Assembly: GCF_900106535.1 (NCBI RefSeq)
Contig: NZ_FNOH01000009.1
Location: forward strand, 248,001 to 312,000
Length of the DNA: 64,000 nt
Direction of reading: 5' to 3'
Source of the DNA: Myxococcus xanthus
GTDB lineage: Bacteria > Myxococcota > Myxococcia > Myxococcales > Myxococcaceae
Of this stretch, positions 38,026-46,594 are shown piece after piece. The notes under the pieces were generated by a model. That model was not told where the DNA came from, ran no database searches, and was given only the letters and a program-made list of their open reading frames with translations. Positions within the stretch are counted from its first letter, which is position 1. Each line of letters starts with the position of its first letter. Both the position numbers and the translations under genes were made by a program.

Positions 38026-38622
38026 TTAGTCAGTGAGCCAGGCGGTGTTTGGAGCGTTTGGGTATCCAGGCGCAGCGCTGATGCTGGCAATATTCTGCCA
38101 TGCAGTGAATCCAACGTAGGGCGCAGGCGCGGTGTAGCATCGAGCTGGGATCAGGTCGCAGGTCGCCAGGTTGCCGGCATCAATGCCGGCGGACAGGCTC
38201 CTCACGGCTCCTGCCCAATAGCGCGGCGGGAATGAGATGAACGGCAGTTGAATCCTGCTCAGGTCCGCAAGACCGACAGAACTGGCTGGGTTTCGATAAA
38301 GGCAGAGCTTTGCCCCTGTATAGTTCGTGCCTGAGAAGAGCCATAGCGTGTTGCCATTGTTGCAGTCGATAATCAGGCTTGGAATCTGGGATGCCGTCCG
38401 GCCTTCGAGGGCGGCGATACGCTGGGCCTCCCGTGCTCTGGCCTGGGCCTGTAGTTCCGCTCGGGTGACATAGGAGGTGTGCTGCTCGAGCGTCCCGTCG
38501 TCGTTCACCCAGGCAACGGTCTGAGGGATGAGCTCCTCGTCGCTCGTCTGCGGTGCCTCGGCGCCACACCCCAGTGACAGACCAACCGCACAGATCAACA
38601 TCCACGCACATGAGGACTTCAT
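38026..38622 (-). CDS. small lipoprotein with beta/gamma-crystallin-like domain
   Basis: 198 residues. AGGAGA six bases upstream defines the ATG. A lipoprotein signal (LICAVGLSLGC) is followed by a charged helix (about 45-85) and a domain beginning LIIDCNNGNTLWLFSGTNYTG. The pattern C...G..L.L....Y.G......Y......GL.DL resembles secreted beta/gamma-crystallin or I36 inhibitor-type proteins. Four cysteines lie in this domain. The downstream neighbour is the IS630 remnant. Function unknown. Confidence 0.68.
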   Translation of the reverse strand: MKSSCAWMLICAVGLSLGCGAEAPQTSDEELIPQTVAWVNDDGTLEQHTSYVTRAELQAQARAREAQRIAALEGRTASQIPSLIIDCNNGNTLWLFSGTNYTGAKLCLYRNPASSVGLADLSRIQLPFISFPPRYWAGAVRSLSAGIDAGNLATCDLIPARCYTAPAPYVGFTAWQNIASISAAPGYPNAPNTAWLTD

Positions 38623-38917
38623 GTTGGCTCTCCTGTCTATGCTGACATGAATGGACGGGCAGGGAACGGACAGACCAAGCAGATTTTCTTGGAATCCGGA
38701 AGCTCTTACAAGTCCTGTATTTAGATGCACTCCGCTGGGGTGATGACTTTCTTCAGGCCCAGAGGCTGCCCGAGAGCCTCTGCCTGCCACTCGTCTGGGC
38801 CCTCGGCGGGGGACTCGCATGACGCAGCGACCGAATTTGGGGTAGGCACACCTGTCACGGCCCCTCCGCAGTGCTTGCGGCCCCCGTCCCGGTCGCGCGC
38901 AGCGTCACGGCCCCCCA

Positions 38918-40330
38918 TCACAAACGCTTGTCATCGTACCAGGCATTCATCCCATCGACGGCCCGGTCCACATCAGCAATCGTGTTGTAGATGTGAGGGC
39001 ACAGGCGGAACGTCTTGTCGTCCCCGGAGCCCGCGATGTGGTAGCGCGGGTCTTCGTAGAGCCAGTCGTACAGCGTCTTCTCCCGGTGCTCCTTCGGCGC
39101 CTCGACGCGCACCACGCCCCAACTGCGCGCCGGGTCGCTCGGCGTGACGAGCTTCCACCGGCTCCCCGTCTGCTGGAGCCGTGACATGAGGTGCTGGGCG
39201 AGTTGGGCGATCCGCTCGTAAGGTCTGCGCGGTTGCAGCGCCGTCCACATCTTCTGGGTGAGGTCTAGCGCGATGATGTTCACGTCGTCGCGCTGCCCGA
39301 TGAGCTCGAACCTCAGCGCGTTCTCCGGCAGCTCCCGGTACGGCACGATGACGATGCGGTAGTCGTACCCGAAGATGCTCGGCATGAAGTTCCGGGCCTT
39401 CTCCTTGCGCATGAAGAGGATGCCCGTCTCCTTGGGCCCCAGGAACCACTTGTGGGCGCTGGAGACGAGGCTGTGGCAGTACGCGTTCGCCAGGTCAAGC
39501 GGGCGCGCGCCCCACGCCATCGTGCCATCGATGTGGACATGGCAGTTTGGCCGGTTCGTCTTCACGTGGGCCCAGATGGCGCGCATCACCGACTCGGGCA
39601 TGCGGAAGCCATTGCTGTTGGCCGTCTCAGTGTACGTCACGAAGCGCGTGCGCTCGGTGATTCGATTGATGAAGGCCGTCGCGATGTCCGCCTCCGGGGC
39701 GTTCGTCGGGAAGGACACCTCCTCCACCTTGAAGGGCGTCGGGCCGCCGGGCCACTCGGCTCGCATTTTCCAGGCCTCGCGGTTGGTGGGATGGTTCTCC
39801 GCCCACATCACCACTGTGTCATTCCCGTCCGCGCTCCAGCCCCGGAAGCCGCAGTTGATGGCGTTGTTCGCCTCCGTGGCATTACGCACGATGGCGAGGT
39901 CGGTCGGGTCGCTCAGGCCCAGGCCGAAGGCCAGACTCTTGCGCGTCCGCTCCAACTGGAGCACCCGCTCGCCCTGCACGGTGCGCATCTGTTGCGAGAC
40001 GTTGAGGTTGTATTCGAGGCGCAGCTCGTTGAGCGACTCGATGAGCGCCGTGGGCTCCGGGCAGAGGTTGGCGGCGTTCATCGGCGTGACGCGCTCGGAG
40101 GGCGCGACCGTCGCGAAGCCAAACTCCTGCTGGAAATCCGTCCAGAACGCCTCGTCGGTCTTCTTTGATGGGGCACGGACCGCCTCAAAGAAGCGGTTCA
40201 GCTTGTCAGTCAGCGCGCGTCCTCGCTCCTTGGAAAGGAGCCCCACGTCGGACAGTGACGTGATGAGGGGACGGCAATCGACGGACTCGGCCGCGCTGGC
40301 GGCCCCGTCGGAGTCGGGGGCTTTGAACAT
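38918..40330 (-). CDS. PLP-dependent class V aminotransferase (isopenicillin-N-epimerase-like)
   Basis: 470 residues from the ATG at 40330 (GGAG upstream). A class V fold is indicated by VRNATEANNAIN near the cofactor phosphate site, HVHIDGTMAWGARPLD containing the PLP-binding Asp, and the Schiff-base Lys in SSAHKWFLGPKETG. It resembles the isopenicillin N epimerase/selenocysteine lyase-like branch of fold-type I enzymes. No penicillin-type genes are nearby, so the substrate is unknown. It stands alone between an Arg-rich untranslated tract and a terminator. Confidence 0.82.
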   Translation of the reverse strand: MFKAPDSDGAASAAESVDCRPLITSLSDVGLLSKERGRALTDKLNRFFEAVRAPSKKTDEAFWTDFQQEFGFATVAPSERVTPMNAANLCPEPTALIESLNELRLEYNLNVSQQMRTVQGERVLQLERTRKSLAFGLGLSDPTDLAIVRNATEANNAINCGFRGWSADGNDTVVMWAENHPTNREAWKMRAEWPGGPTPFKVEEVSFPTNAPEADIATAFINRITERTRFVTYTETANSNGFRMPESVMRAIWAHVKTNRPNCHVHIDGTMAWGARPLDLANAYCHSLVSSAHKWFLGPKETGILFMRKEKARNFMPSIFGYDYRIVIVPYRELPENALRFELIGQRDDVNIIALDLTQKMWTALQPRRPYERIAQLAQHLMSRLQQTGSRWKLVTPSDPARSWGVVRVEAPKEHREKTLYDWLYEDPRYHIAGSGDDKTFRLCPHIYNTIADVDRAVDGMNAWYDDKRL

Positions 40331-40550
40331 GGGGCGCTCCGGAAGGAGTGGGTCAGCCACCGTGCACCTGGTTCCGACTCCGGGACATCCCCCCGCAGGG
40401 CACCGCGCAGTCGGGGACCGGACACATGCCGGTCCCCCTCCCGAGTCTTGGTCCTCACACCGGAGCGTCGTAGGCCCGCCCGTCGAAGGACGGATGCGCA
40501 CATCGAAGTGAAGTAATTCCTCACGGTCGAAGCGGCGCCCCTTCGGACGC

Positions 40551-40593
40551 AAAGAAGGCCCGAAGCCTCGGCGTCTCCGCCGCGCTCCGGGCC
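40551..40593 (-). terminator. intrinsic terminator of the lysozyme-like gene
   Basis: On the minus strand GGCCCGGAGC...GCTTCGGGCC forms a 10-bp stem (one G-T pair) with an inner GGCG/CGCC stem, followed by TTCTTT. It lies 19 bp after the stop of the gene at 40612. Confidence 0.75.
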
Positions 40594-40611
40594 TTGTTGG
40601 CCGCAGCGGGA

Positions 40612-41454
40612 TCAGCTCAGGGTCGCGATGCCCTCACCCAGCAGATCCGCCTCGCGGCCACGGCGCGACGGATAGCGGTCACCGAAGTCCTCCAGGTTGG
40701 CCTTCGCGTCGTCCCACCGCTGCTCCGTCACCTGCGCGAAGAAGTTGGGCGTGGCCGTCTTCAGCGAGCCGTACTGGAAGCCCACGGAGGCAATCACCGT
40801 CTGCATCTCCCGCGGCAGCTCCGCGAACTTCGGCCGGCTGCCACCGTCCGCGGCGTTCAGGCGCTCGACCTCGGTGTTGTACTCCTTGACCACGTTGTCC
40901 AGCGCCTCACCCTTCACGGCCCGGTCCAGCTCCTTGACCTCTTCCGCCGTCAGGTTCAGCGGGTTCTCCGCCAGGAAGTCCGCGGCGTCCTGGCCCTGCT
41001 TGCCCAGGTAGGGCTCCAGCTTCGTCTTCAGCGCGTCCGACAGCCCCAGCCGGTCCAAATCGTTCATGTCCCGGGCGCCCAGGTCCACGCCCGTGCCCAC
41101 GGTAACGCCGCTCTTGCTCCCCGTGGCGTCCGGGACATAGCCATCCTGTACCGCCCGGCCTTCCTGCTCGGCGATGAAGTCCCAGTCGACATCCGGCTCC
41201 GTCGCGGCGGCAACTCCGTCCTCCGCGGCCACGGCCTGGGCCTCGACCGCCGGTTGCGACTGCTTCGCCGCGTGGGCGGGCCGCGAATCCCAGCCGTCCT
41301 TCACCGAATAGCCCTTGGCCTTGTTCTGCTCGGGCTGCCGCGCGTCCTCGCGCCGGTTCGTCTCATTCCGGAGGCCGCGGGCGGCGTCCCCTCCCGACAC
41401 GCGCGATTCCCGCTGGGAGCTTCTTGAAGACGAAGAGCGATCGATTCCAGTCAT
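40612..41454 (-). CDS. pesticin-like lysozyme (muramidase) protein
   Basis: 280 residues. The first 85 are low-complexity and polar (Ser, Arg, Gln, Ala) with no hydrophobic signal peptide. From about residue 88 comes a T4-lysozyme/pesticin-type domain: WDFIAEQEGR holds the candidate catalytic Glu, and GVTVGTGVDLG matches the second conserved block, with LPREMQTVIASVGFQYG later. It would cleave peptidoglycan between MurNAc and GlcNAc. The disordered N-terminus without a secretion signal suggests delivery by a dedicated system or cytoplasmic storage. Confidence 0.72.
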   Translation of the reverse strand: MTGIDRSSSSRSSQRESRVSGGDAARGLRNETNRREDARQPEQNKAKGYSVKDGWDSRPAHAAKQSQPAVEAQAVAAEDGVAAATEPDVDWDFIAEQEGRAVQDGYVPDATGSKSGVTVGTGVDLGARDMNDLDRLGLSDALKTKLEPYLGKQGQDAADFLAENPLNLTAEEVKELDRAVKGEALDNVVKEYNTEVERLNAADGGSRPKFAELPREMQTVIASVGFQYGSLKTATPNFFAQVTEQRWDDAKANLEDFGDRYPSRRGREADLLGEGIATLS

Positions 41455-41553
41455 GGCAAGTCCTCACTGAGTCCGGGGAAATTCGACTAACAGTGCGGAG
41501 CCTGCCACCCACATCACCCTTCATCAAGCCGCAGTGCGTGATTTAGCCAGAAT

Positions 41554-41862
41554 TCAACCTACACCCGCCATTCGTAACAAAGCTGTAACACCCGCCGCCC
41601 CCACCACCACGACGACGAAGGGCAGCCTCCGCCACGCCAGCACGGCGCCAGCGAGCACCCCCGCCGGACGTGCCCAGCCCGAGAAGCCCCCGTTCGACGT
41701 CAGCGTGGCCGTGGCCACCAGCGCGGTGAGCAGCGCAATCGCGGAGAGGGACAGCAGGCCCTGGACCCGCGCGGACACCTGCATGCGCTGGCTCAGCAGC
41801 GGGCCCGCGAGCCGGAAGGCATAGGTGCCCGCCGCCAGAACCAGGATGGGGAGCAGCGTCAT
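41554..41862 (-). CDS. azlD: AzlD-family branched-chain amino acid export subunit
   Basis: 102 residues, four hydrophobic segments, starting TLLPILVLAAGTYAFRLAGP, the typical AzlD opening with its Tyr-x-x-Arg. Its ATG overlaps the azlC stop (ATGA). With AzlC it forms an inner-membrane exporter for branched-chain amino acids or analogues. Confidence 0.88.
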   Translation of the reverse strand: MTLLPILVLAAGTYAFRLAGPLLSQRMQVSARVQGLLSLSAIALLTALVATATLTSNGGFSGWARPAGVLAGAVLAWRRLPFVVVVVGAAGVTALLRMAGVG

Positions 41863-42608
41863 CGCAGCACCAGCCCGAGCGCCAGCAGCGAGAGCAGCAC
41901 GGGAACCCCTGTGGGAAGAATCGGCGTGGTGGCGAGCGCGATGAGCGCCGCGCCCCCCGCCACCCAGCGCGCCCGGGCAGCCGCCGCGCGGGCTTCGTGG
42001 GCGCGTGCTGTCTCGACCTCCCCCTCCGCGGTACCGGGCTCGGCGTTCGGAGGCTTGGCGGGGGCGGTCAGCGACGGCAGCAGCAGCGCCAGCAACCCGG
42101 CGGGAAACGCGGCATCGAGCCCCATCGCCTCCGGGCTGCCCAGCGCCGTTCCCGCCAGGGCGCCGACGAGGACGCCCACATTCCAGGCCACGAACAGCGC
42201 CCCACCGCACAGCCAGTACGCCGCCTTCCGACGCTCCGGCGTGGACTGCGCGAGCGCGAACGCCACGGACTCGTCCACCATCAAGTGCGTGCCAATCAGC
42301 CGCACGAGCCAGTGCCTTCCAAGCACGTCCGAAATCACCAGACCGAACGGCAGGTGCCTCGCGTTGAGCAGCAGCCCCGCGATGACCGCGGCCACGGGAC
42401 TGCCACCGCCCGCCACCACCCCCACGGCCATGAACTGCGAACCGCCCGCGAAGACGAACACGGACATGGCCGACGCGACCCACACCGACAATCCCGACGC
42501 CACCGAGATGGCACCGAACGAAGCCCCGATGACGCTAGAGGCGGCGGCAATCGCCGCGACATCCCGAACCAGACTTCGATCCACATGCCCCATGGCCATG
42601 GCGCGCAT
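41859..42608 (-). CDS. azlC: AzlC-family branched-chain amino acid export permease
   Basis: About 249 residues with multiple membrane segments and the family motifs SFGAISVASG, FAGGSQFMAVG and LLLNARHLPFGLVIS near the N-terminus and middle. A charged, Glu/Ala-rich loop (about 185-215) is inserted before the last two helices, longer than usual for the family. Three ATG codons fall within the first seven residues (42608, 42599, 42593), so the exact start is uncertain. Translationally coupled to azlD. Confidence 0.87.
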   Translation of the reverse strand: MRAMAMGHVDRSLVRDVAAIAAASSVIGASFGAISVASGLSVWVASAMSVFVFAGGSQFMAVGVVAGGGSPVAAVIAGLLLNARHLPFGLVISDVLGRHWLVRLIGTHLMVDESVAFALAQSTPERRKAAYWLCGGALFVAWNVGVLVGALAGTALGSPEAMGLDAAFPAGLLALLLPSLTAPAKPPNAEPGTAEGEVETARAHEARAAAARARWVAGGAALIALATTPILPTGVPVLLSLLALGLVLR

Positions 42609-42859
42609 CCATGAAACGAAGGCACGGGCCGGTCAACGACGAACACCGGCGCGGACCTCGAGGCCCCTGCCTTCGAGCCGGCAAGCCCCCGCGTACGCGC
42701 TGCGCCCACCCAACGGTACATTTCTACTGCCCGTCGCCTCCCACCGCCGCCTCGGAGTGAAGCGAAGAGCAACCGGGCTTCAAGTGACCCACCCACGCTG
42801 TACTCGACGATATTTTCAGGGGCTGAACGTGCCCACGGGACGTGGGAGAGTCAGCGGTG

Positions 42860-44374
42860 ATGAGTACGGGCTCCATCCTTGGCATCGACTTCGGGACCAC
42901 CAACACCGCCGCGGCCTTCTTCGACAAGGCCGGCAAGCTTCGTGTCGTTCCGGTGACGGACAAGAGCGTCACGCTGCCCTCCGTCGTCTGGTTCCACGCG
43001 GCGGACAAGGCCATCGTTGGCCACGCCGCGCGCCGGCAAATCATTGACGACCCTCGCCACACCGTCTTCGGCGCCAAGCGCTTCCTGGGCCGCCGCTTCC
43101 AGTCCGAGTACGTCACCCAGCACAAGGACAAGTACGCCTTCGGGCTCGTCGAGGCCGAGGACGGCTACACGGCCGTGACGATGTACGGGAAGCAGACGTC
43201 GCTGACGGACGTGGCGCACCTCATCATCAAGCAGATTCACACGTTGGCGAACCACGCCGCCGGCACGCCCTTCCGCGAGTGCGTGCTCACCGTGCCCGCG
43301 CACGCCAGCAGTCGCCAGCGCGCGGCGGTGCGCCATGCCGCGGAGCAGGCCGGCCTCCAGGTGCGCGCCATCATCAACGAGCCCACCGCCGCCGCGCTCT
43401 ACTACGCCAACCTGCGCAACCCCGAGCAGACGGTGATGGTGTTCGACCTGGGCGGCGGCACCTTCGACGCCACCCTGCTCGCGGTGCAGAACAAGGTGGT
43501 GAAGGTGCTGGCCACCGGCGGTGATGCCTTCCTGGGCGGCGCCAACTTCGACGAGCGCATCGTGGAGATGCTGGTGAACGACTTCCAGCAGAAGCACGGC
43601 ATCGACCTGCGCGGGAACAAGGTGGTGATGCAGCGGCTCGTCTTCGCCGCTGAGTCCGCGAAGATGGCGCTGAGCCAGCGCGACGCCACGGTGCTCCGCG
43701 TGCCGTGCATCGCCCAGAAGGACGGCGGCTTCATCGACTTCGACTACACGCTCACCCGCAAGCGCCTGGAGGAGATGGCCTTCCAGCTCATCGAGCGCAC
43801 CGCATCCGCCTGCGACGACGTGCTAGAGCGCGCGAAGCTGAAGGCAGACCAGATTGACGAGCTGGTCCTCGTCGGCGGCCAGACGCGCATGCCCGCCATC
43901 CGCCAGCGCTTCTCCCACTTCAAGCGCATGTCCTCCGACAAGGAGGTCAACCCGGAGCTCGGCGTCGCGGTGGGCGCGGCCATCCTCGGCCGGAACCTGG
44001 CGCGCGGCATCACCGGCCTGGCGGACGTGGTGCCCATGCCCATCAGCATCATGGTCCCCGGCGGCGCGCAGCACGAGGTCATCCCCGCCAACACCCCCGT
44101 GCCCGCGACGAAGTCCGTGACGATGGAGCTGCCGATGATTCCCGGGCCGCTCTCCATCGCCCTCTTCGAGGCGCTGGACACCACCACCGTGGACCGCGAG
44201 CTGCTGGGCACCGTCCGCGTCGAGTTGGACTGGCGCACCACCTACAAGGGCCCCACCACGCTGGAGCTCCGCATGGGTCAGGACTTCGTCCTCAGCGCCG
44301 CGCTCGTCTCCCCTCAGGGCGCCCGGCATCCGCTGGCCATCAGCGACATGCGCGCACCCAAGCGCTCCGCGTAA
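42860..44374 (+). CDS. Hsp70-family protein lacking the C-terminal lid
   Basis: 504 residues. The ATPase domain has all DnaK signatures: LGIDFGTTNTAAAFF (phosphate 1), VFDLGGGTFDATLL (phosphate 2), INEPTAAALYY and LVLVGGQTRMPAI. A substrate-binding beta-sandwich follows (about 390-500), and the protein ends there, some 130 residues short of DnaK, so the helical lid is absent. No grpE or dnaJ gene is adjacent. M. xanthus has several specialised Hsp70 homologues; this one may serve a defined client. The start is set by GGGAGAG nine bases upstream. Confidence 0.88.
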   Translation: MSTGSILGIDFGTTNTAAAFFDKAGKLRVVPVTDKSVTLPSVVWFHAADKAIVGHAARRQIIDDPRHTVFGAKRFLGRRFQSEYVTQHKDKYAFGLVEAEDGYTAVTMYGKQTSLTDVAHLIIKQIHTLANHAAGTPFRECVLTVPAHASSRQRAAVRHAAEQAGLQVRAIINEPTAAALYYANLRNPEQTVMVFDLGGGTFDATLLAVQNKVVKVLATGGDAFLGGANFDERIVEMLVNDFQQKHGIDLRGNKVVMQRLVFAAESAKMALSQRDATVLRVPCIAQKDGGFIDFDYTLTRKRLEEMAFQLIERTASACDDVLERAKLKADQIDELVLVGGQTRMPAIRQRFSHFKRMSSDKEVNPELGVAVGAAILGRNLARGITGLADVVPMPISIMVPGGAQHEVIPANTPVPATKSVTMELPMIPGPLSIALFEALDTTTVDRELLGTVRVELDWRTTYKGPTTLELRMGQDFVLSAALVSPQGARHPLAISDMRAPKRSA

Positions 44375-44432
44375 CGCAGCGTGACGCACGTCGCCGTGCG
44401 AAGATGCTCGGGCAACCTGGGAGGTACACAGC

Positions 44433-44822
44433 ATGGTGGGTAAGTCCGCGGTGGGTTTGACGTTGATCCGCGTGGTGTTCGGTCTCTCGTTGGCGCTGGG
44501 GCACGGCCTGCCCAAGCTCACCGGCGACATGAGCAAGTTCGCGGCGGGCGTGGCGCAGCTCGGATTCCCGTTTCCGACGTTCTTCGCCTGGTGCGCCACG
44601 TTGGCTGAGTTCCTGGGCGGGCTGCTGGTGGCCGTGGGCCTCTTCACGCGTCCGGCGGCGGCAATGGCGGGCTTCACCATGGCAGTGGCCCTCTACCGGC
44701 ACCGCGCGGACCCCTTCGGCCGCATGGAAATGGCGCTGCTCTACCTCGCCGTCATGGCCGGAATCGCGCTCATCGGCGCGGGGCCGTGGAGCCTCGACGC
44801 GAAGGTCCGCCGTCGCGCCTGA
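44433..44822 (+). CDS. DoxX-family membrane protein
   Basis: 129 residues with four hydrophobic segments. Family features include LIRVVFGLSLALGHGLPKL at the start and CATLAEFLGGLLVAVGLFTRPAA in the middle. GGGAGG is nine bases upstream of the ATG. DoxX/SURF4-like proteins are small quinone- or redox-linked inner-membrane proteins of poorly defined role. Follows the Hsp70 gene by 58 bp in the same direction. Confidence 0.83.
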   Translation: MVGKSAVGLTLIRVVFGLSLALGHGLPKLTGDMSKFAAGVAQLGFPFPTFFAWCATLAEFLGGLLVAVGLFTRPAAAMAGFTMAVALYRHRADPFGRMEMALLYLAVMAGIALIGAGPWSLDAKVRRRA

Positions 44823-44832
44823 GTCACGCGAA

Positions 44833-45507
44833 TCAGGCGGCCACGCGTTCCACACACTCCGGGGTGTCGTTGGCAGGGGAGTTCACCACGCGCGACACCT
44901 CGTAGACGTCCAGCGCCTCCTCGGCGCAGGGCACCAGCAGCGGGAGCAGCACCGAGGACTCCTGCGGCTCCGGACGCAGCCACACCTCCTGGGCCTCCGG
45001 CTCGAGGATGACGGGCATCCGGTCATGGATGGGCGCCATCAGCGCGTTGGGCCCGATGGTGATGAGGGTGCAGGTGTTGAGCACCTCGCCCGTGTCGGGC
45101 GCGGTCCACTCTTCCCACAGCCCCGCGAGCGTCAGGAGCTGCCCGTCCTTGCGGTGGAAGTAGTACGGCGTCTTCGGCTTCGTGGACTGCTTCCACTCGT
45201 ACCAGCCATCCACCACGACGAGGCAACGGCGCCGCTTGAGCGCGGAGCGGAAGCTGGGCTTCTCCGCCACTGTCTCGCCCCGTGCGTTGATGAGCTTGTT
45301 GCCAATGGCGGGGTCCTTCGCCCACGACGGGACGAGCCCCCAGCGGAAGGCATCCAGCATCCGCGCGCCATCGTTGGTCACCACGGGCATCAACTGCGTG
45401 GGACAGAGATTGAAGCGCGGGCGTTCCACCGCGGTACGGATGCCCGCGAGGCCCAGCCCGGTGACAATCTGCTCAGGAGAAGTTCGGACGGTGACACGGC
45501 CACACAT
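44833..45507 (-). CDS. SRAP-domain protein (abasic-site DNA-protein crosslinker, YedK/HMCES type)
   Basis: 224 residues, starting MCGRV, so after Met removal the catalytic Cys2 becomes N-terminal. The conserved NARGET block, WYEWK and PIHDRMPVI (catalytic His) are all present. SRAP proteins form a stable thiazolidine crosslink to abasic sites in single-stranded DNA and protect them during replication. The upstream ORF extension beyond Met1 is discarded because the Cys must be residue 2. It converges with doxX, 10 bp apart. Confidence 0.93.
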   Translation of the reverse strand: MCGRVTVRTSPEQIVTGLGLAGIRTAVERPRFNLCPTQLMPVVTNDGARMLDAFRWGLVPSWAKDPAIGNKLINARGETVAEKPSFRSALKRRRCLVVVDGWYEWKQSTKPKTPYYFHRKDGQLLTLAGLWEEWTAPDTGEVLNTCTLITIGPNALMAPIHDRMPVILEPEAQEVWLRPEPQESSVLLPLLVPCAEEALDVYEVSRVVNSPANDTPECVERVAA

Positions 45508-45603
45508 GGGCAGGAAGTATCGCCCTGGCTGGCCGAATGCCCAAGAAGACGCCTTGCCAGTGCAGCCAAACAGGCGGGGGGCCGCTGCGGTAGCATGGAC
45601 AGT

Positions 45604-45786
45604 ATGAGCGACGGCCCCAAGAAGAGCCCGAAGGTGTTTGGCGTTCCGGTGAAGATCGACCCGTACACGTCGGTCCGGCCCGAGCACCCCACCGGCGAGT
45701 TCGGCATGCCGAGCGCGAAGAAGAAGGATGACAAGCCCTTCGACCCCTTCGCCGTCGTCATCGAGTCACCAAAAGGCGGCGGCTGA
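45604..45786 (+). CDS. small conserved-type hypothetical protein
   Basis: 60 residues, Lys/Pro-rich and polar (begins SDGPKKSPKVFGVPVKIDPY, ends with Gly). No motif is recognised and no strong ribosome-binding site is seen. The third codon positions are strongly G/C, as in real genes here, and it fits the space between the SRAP gene and the next lipoprotein gene. Confidence 0.45.
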   Translation: MSDGPKKSPKVFGVPVKIDPYTSVRPEHPTGEFGMPSAKKKDDKPFDPFAVVIESPKGGG

Positions 45787-45838
45787 GCGACGGAATCCGG
45801 AGCGTGCCGCCTGTCTGCTGGACTACAACGGGCGGGCC

Positions 45839-46579
45839 ATGAACCGGACTGCTCTGCTTTCTCTCTGTGTCGCCGCCTCGCTCGTCGCCTGCACCGAGCG
45901 AACCTCGAGCCCCGCCGCCGGAGTCGACTCCGGTATCGCCGCCGCGCCTGTCGCGCCTGCCACACCGGGCAAGGGACAGACACCCTCCCCCGCTCCGAAC
46001 ACAGAGCCCCAGGGGGCGGGCAGCCCGGATGCTGCGGTGCCGGGCTCGGCAACGGCCGAAGCGGCCAACGCCGATTCGGGCGTCGGCGAGTACACGGGAG
46101 CGCCGGCCGCGGAGAAGGGCACCTGCTCAGCGGCGAGCTTGTCTCCGCGCGCAGCACCGGCTTCCCCGGCGCTGCCAGCGCCCGTGGAGTCGATGCGTCA
46201 GCGCATCATCGCCGCGGCGGTGGCCTGTGATTACACGGCGCTCAATACCCTGGCCGACGAGAACGGCAAGGCCGTGCGGTTCACCTTCGGCGACGGCACC
46301 GACGCGGGAGAGTACTGGCGTGCAGCGGAGAAGCTGGGCAACCCGGAGCTGGCCCGCATCGTCAAGGTCCTGAACCTGCCCTACGCGAAGCAGGACAATC
46401 TCTACTTCTGGCCGGCCGTCCACGTCACCGGCGCGACATCCGACAAGGATTGGGGCGCGCTCAAGGGCGTCTACCCGGACGAGGAAATCGCGGGGATGAA
46501 GGACCAGGGCAGCTACCTCGGCCTGCGCGTGGGCATCACCCCCGAAGGTGACTGGCAAATTGCAGTCGCGGGGGACTGA
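45839..46579 (+). CDS. lipoprotein, unknown function
   Basis: 246 residues. A lipoprotein signal (LLSLCVAASLVAC) is followed by a low-complexity Ala/Pro/Gly spacer (about 25-105), the usual tether of a myxobacterial envelope lipoprotein, and a C-terminal folded part containing VACDYTALNTLADENGK and a Trp/Tyr-rich end. I do not recognise the family. It probably sits on the outer membrane with its domain held away from the lipid. Confidence 0.72.
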   Translation: MNRTALLSLCVAASLVACTERTSSPAAGVDSGIAAAPVAPATPGKGQTPSPAPNTEPQGAGSPDAAVPGSATAEAANADSGVGEYTGAPAAEKGTCSAASLSPRAAPASPALPAPVESMRQRIIAAAVACDYTALNTLADENGKAVRFTFGDGTDAGEYWRAAEKLGNPELARIVKVLNLPYAKQDNLYFWPAVHVTGATSDKDWGALKGVYPDEEIAGMKDQGSYLGLRVGITPEGDWQIAVAGD

Positions 46580-46594
46580 GGCACGCCACGCGAA

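Noticed and set aside
38721..38921. 66-codon minus-strand frame downstream of the aminotransferase gene
   Set aside because: No ribosome-binding site, no recognisable motif, overlaps the aminotransferase stop; the 295-bp gap seems noncoding.
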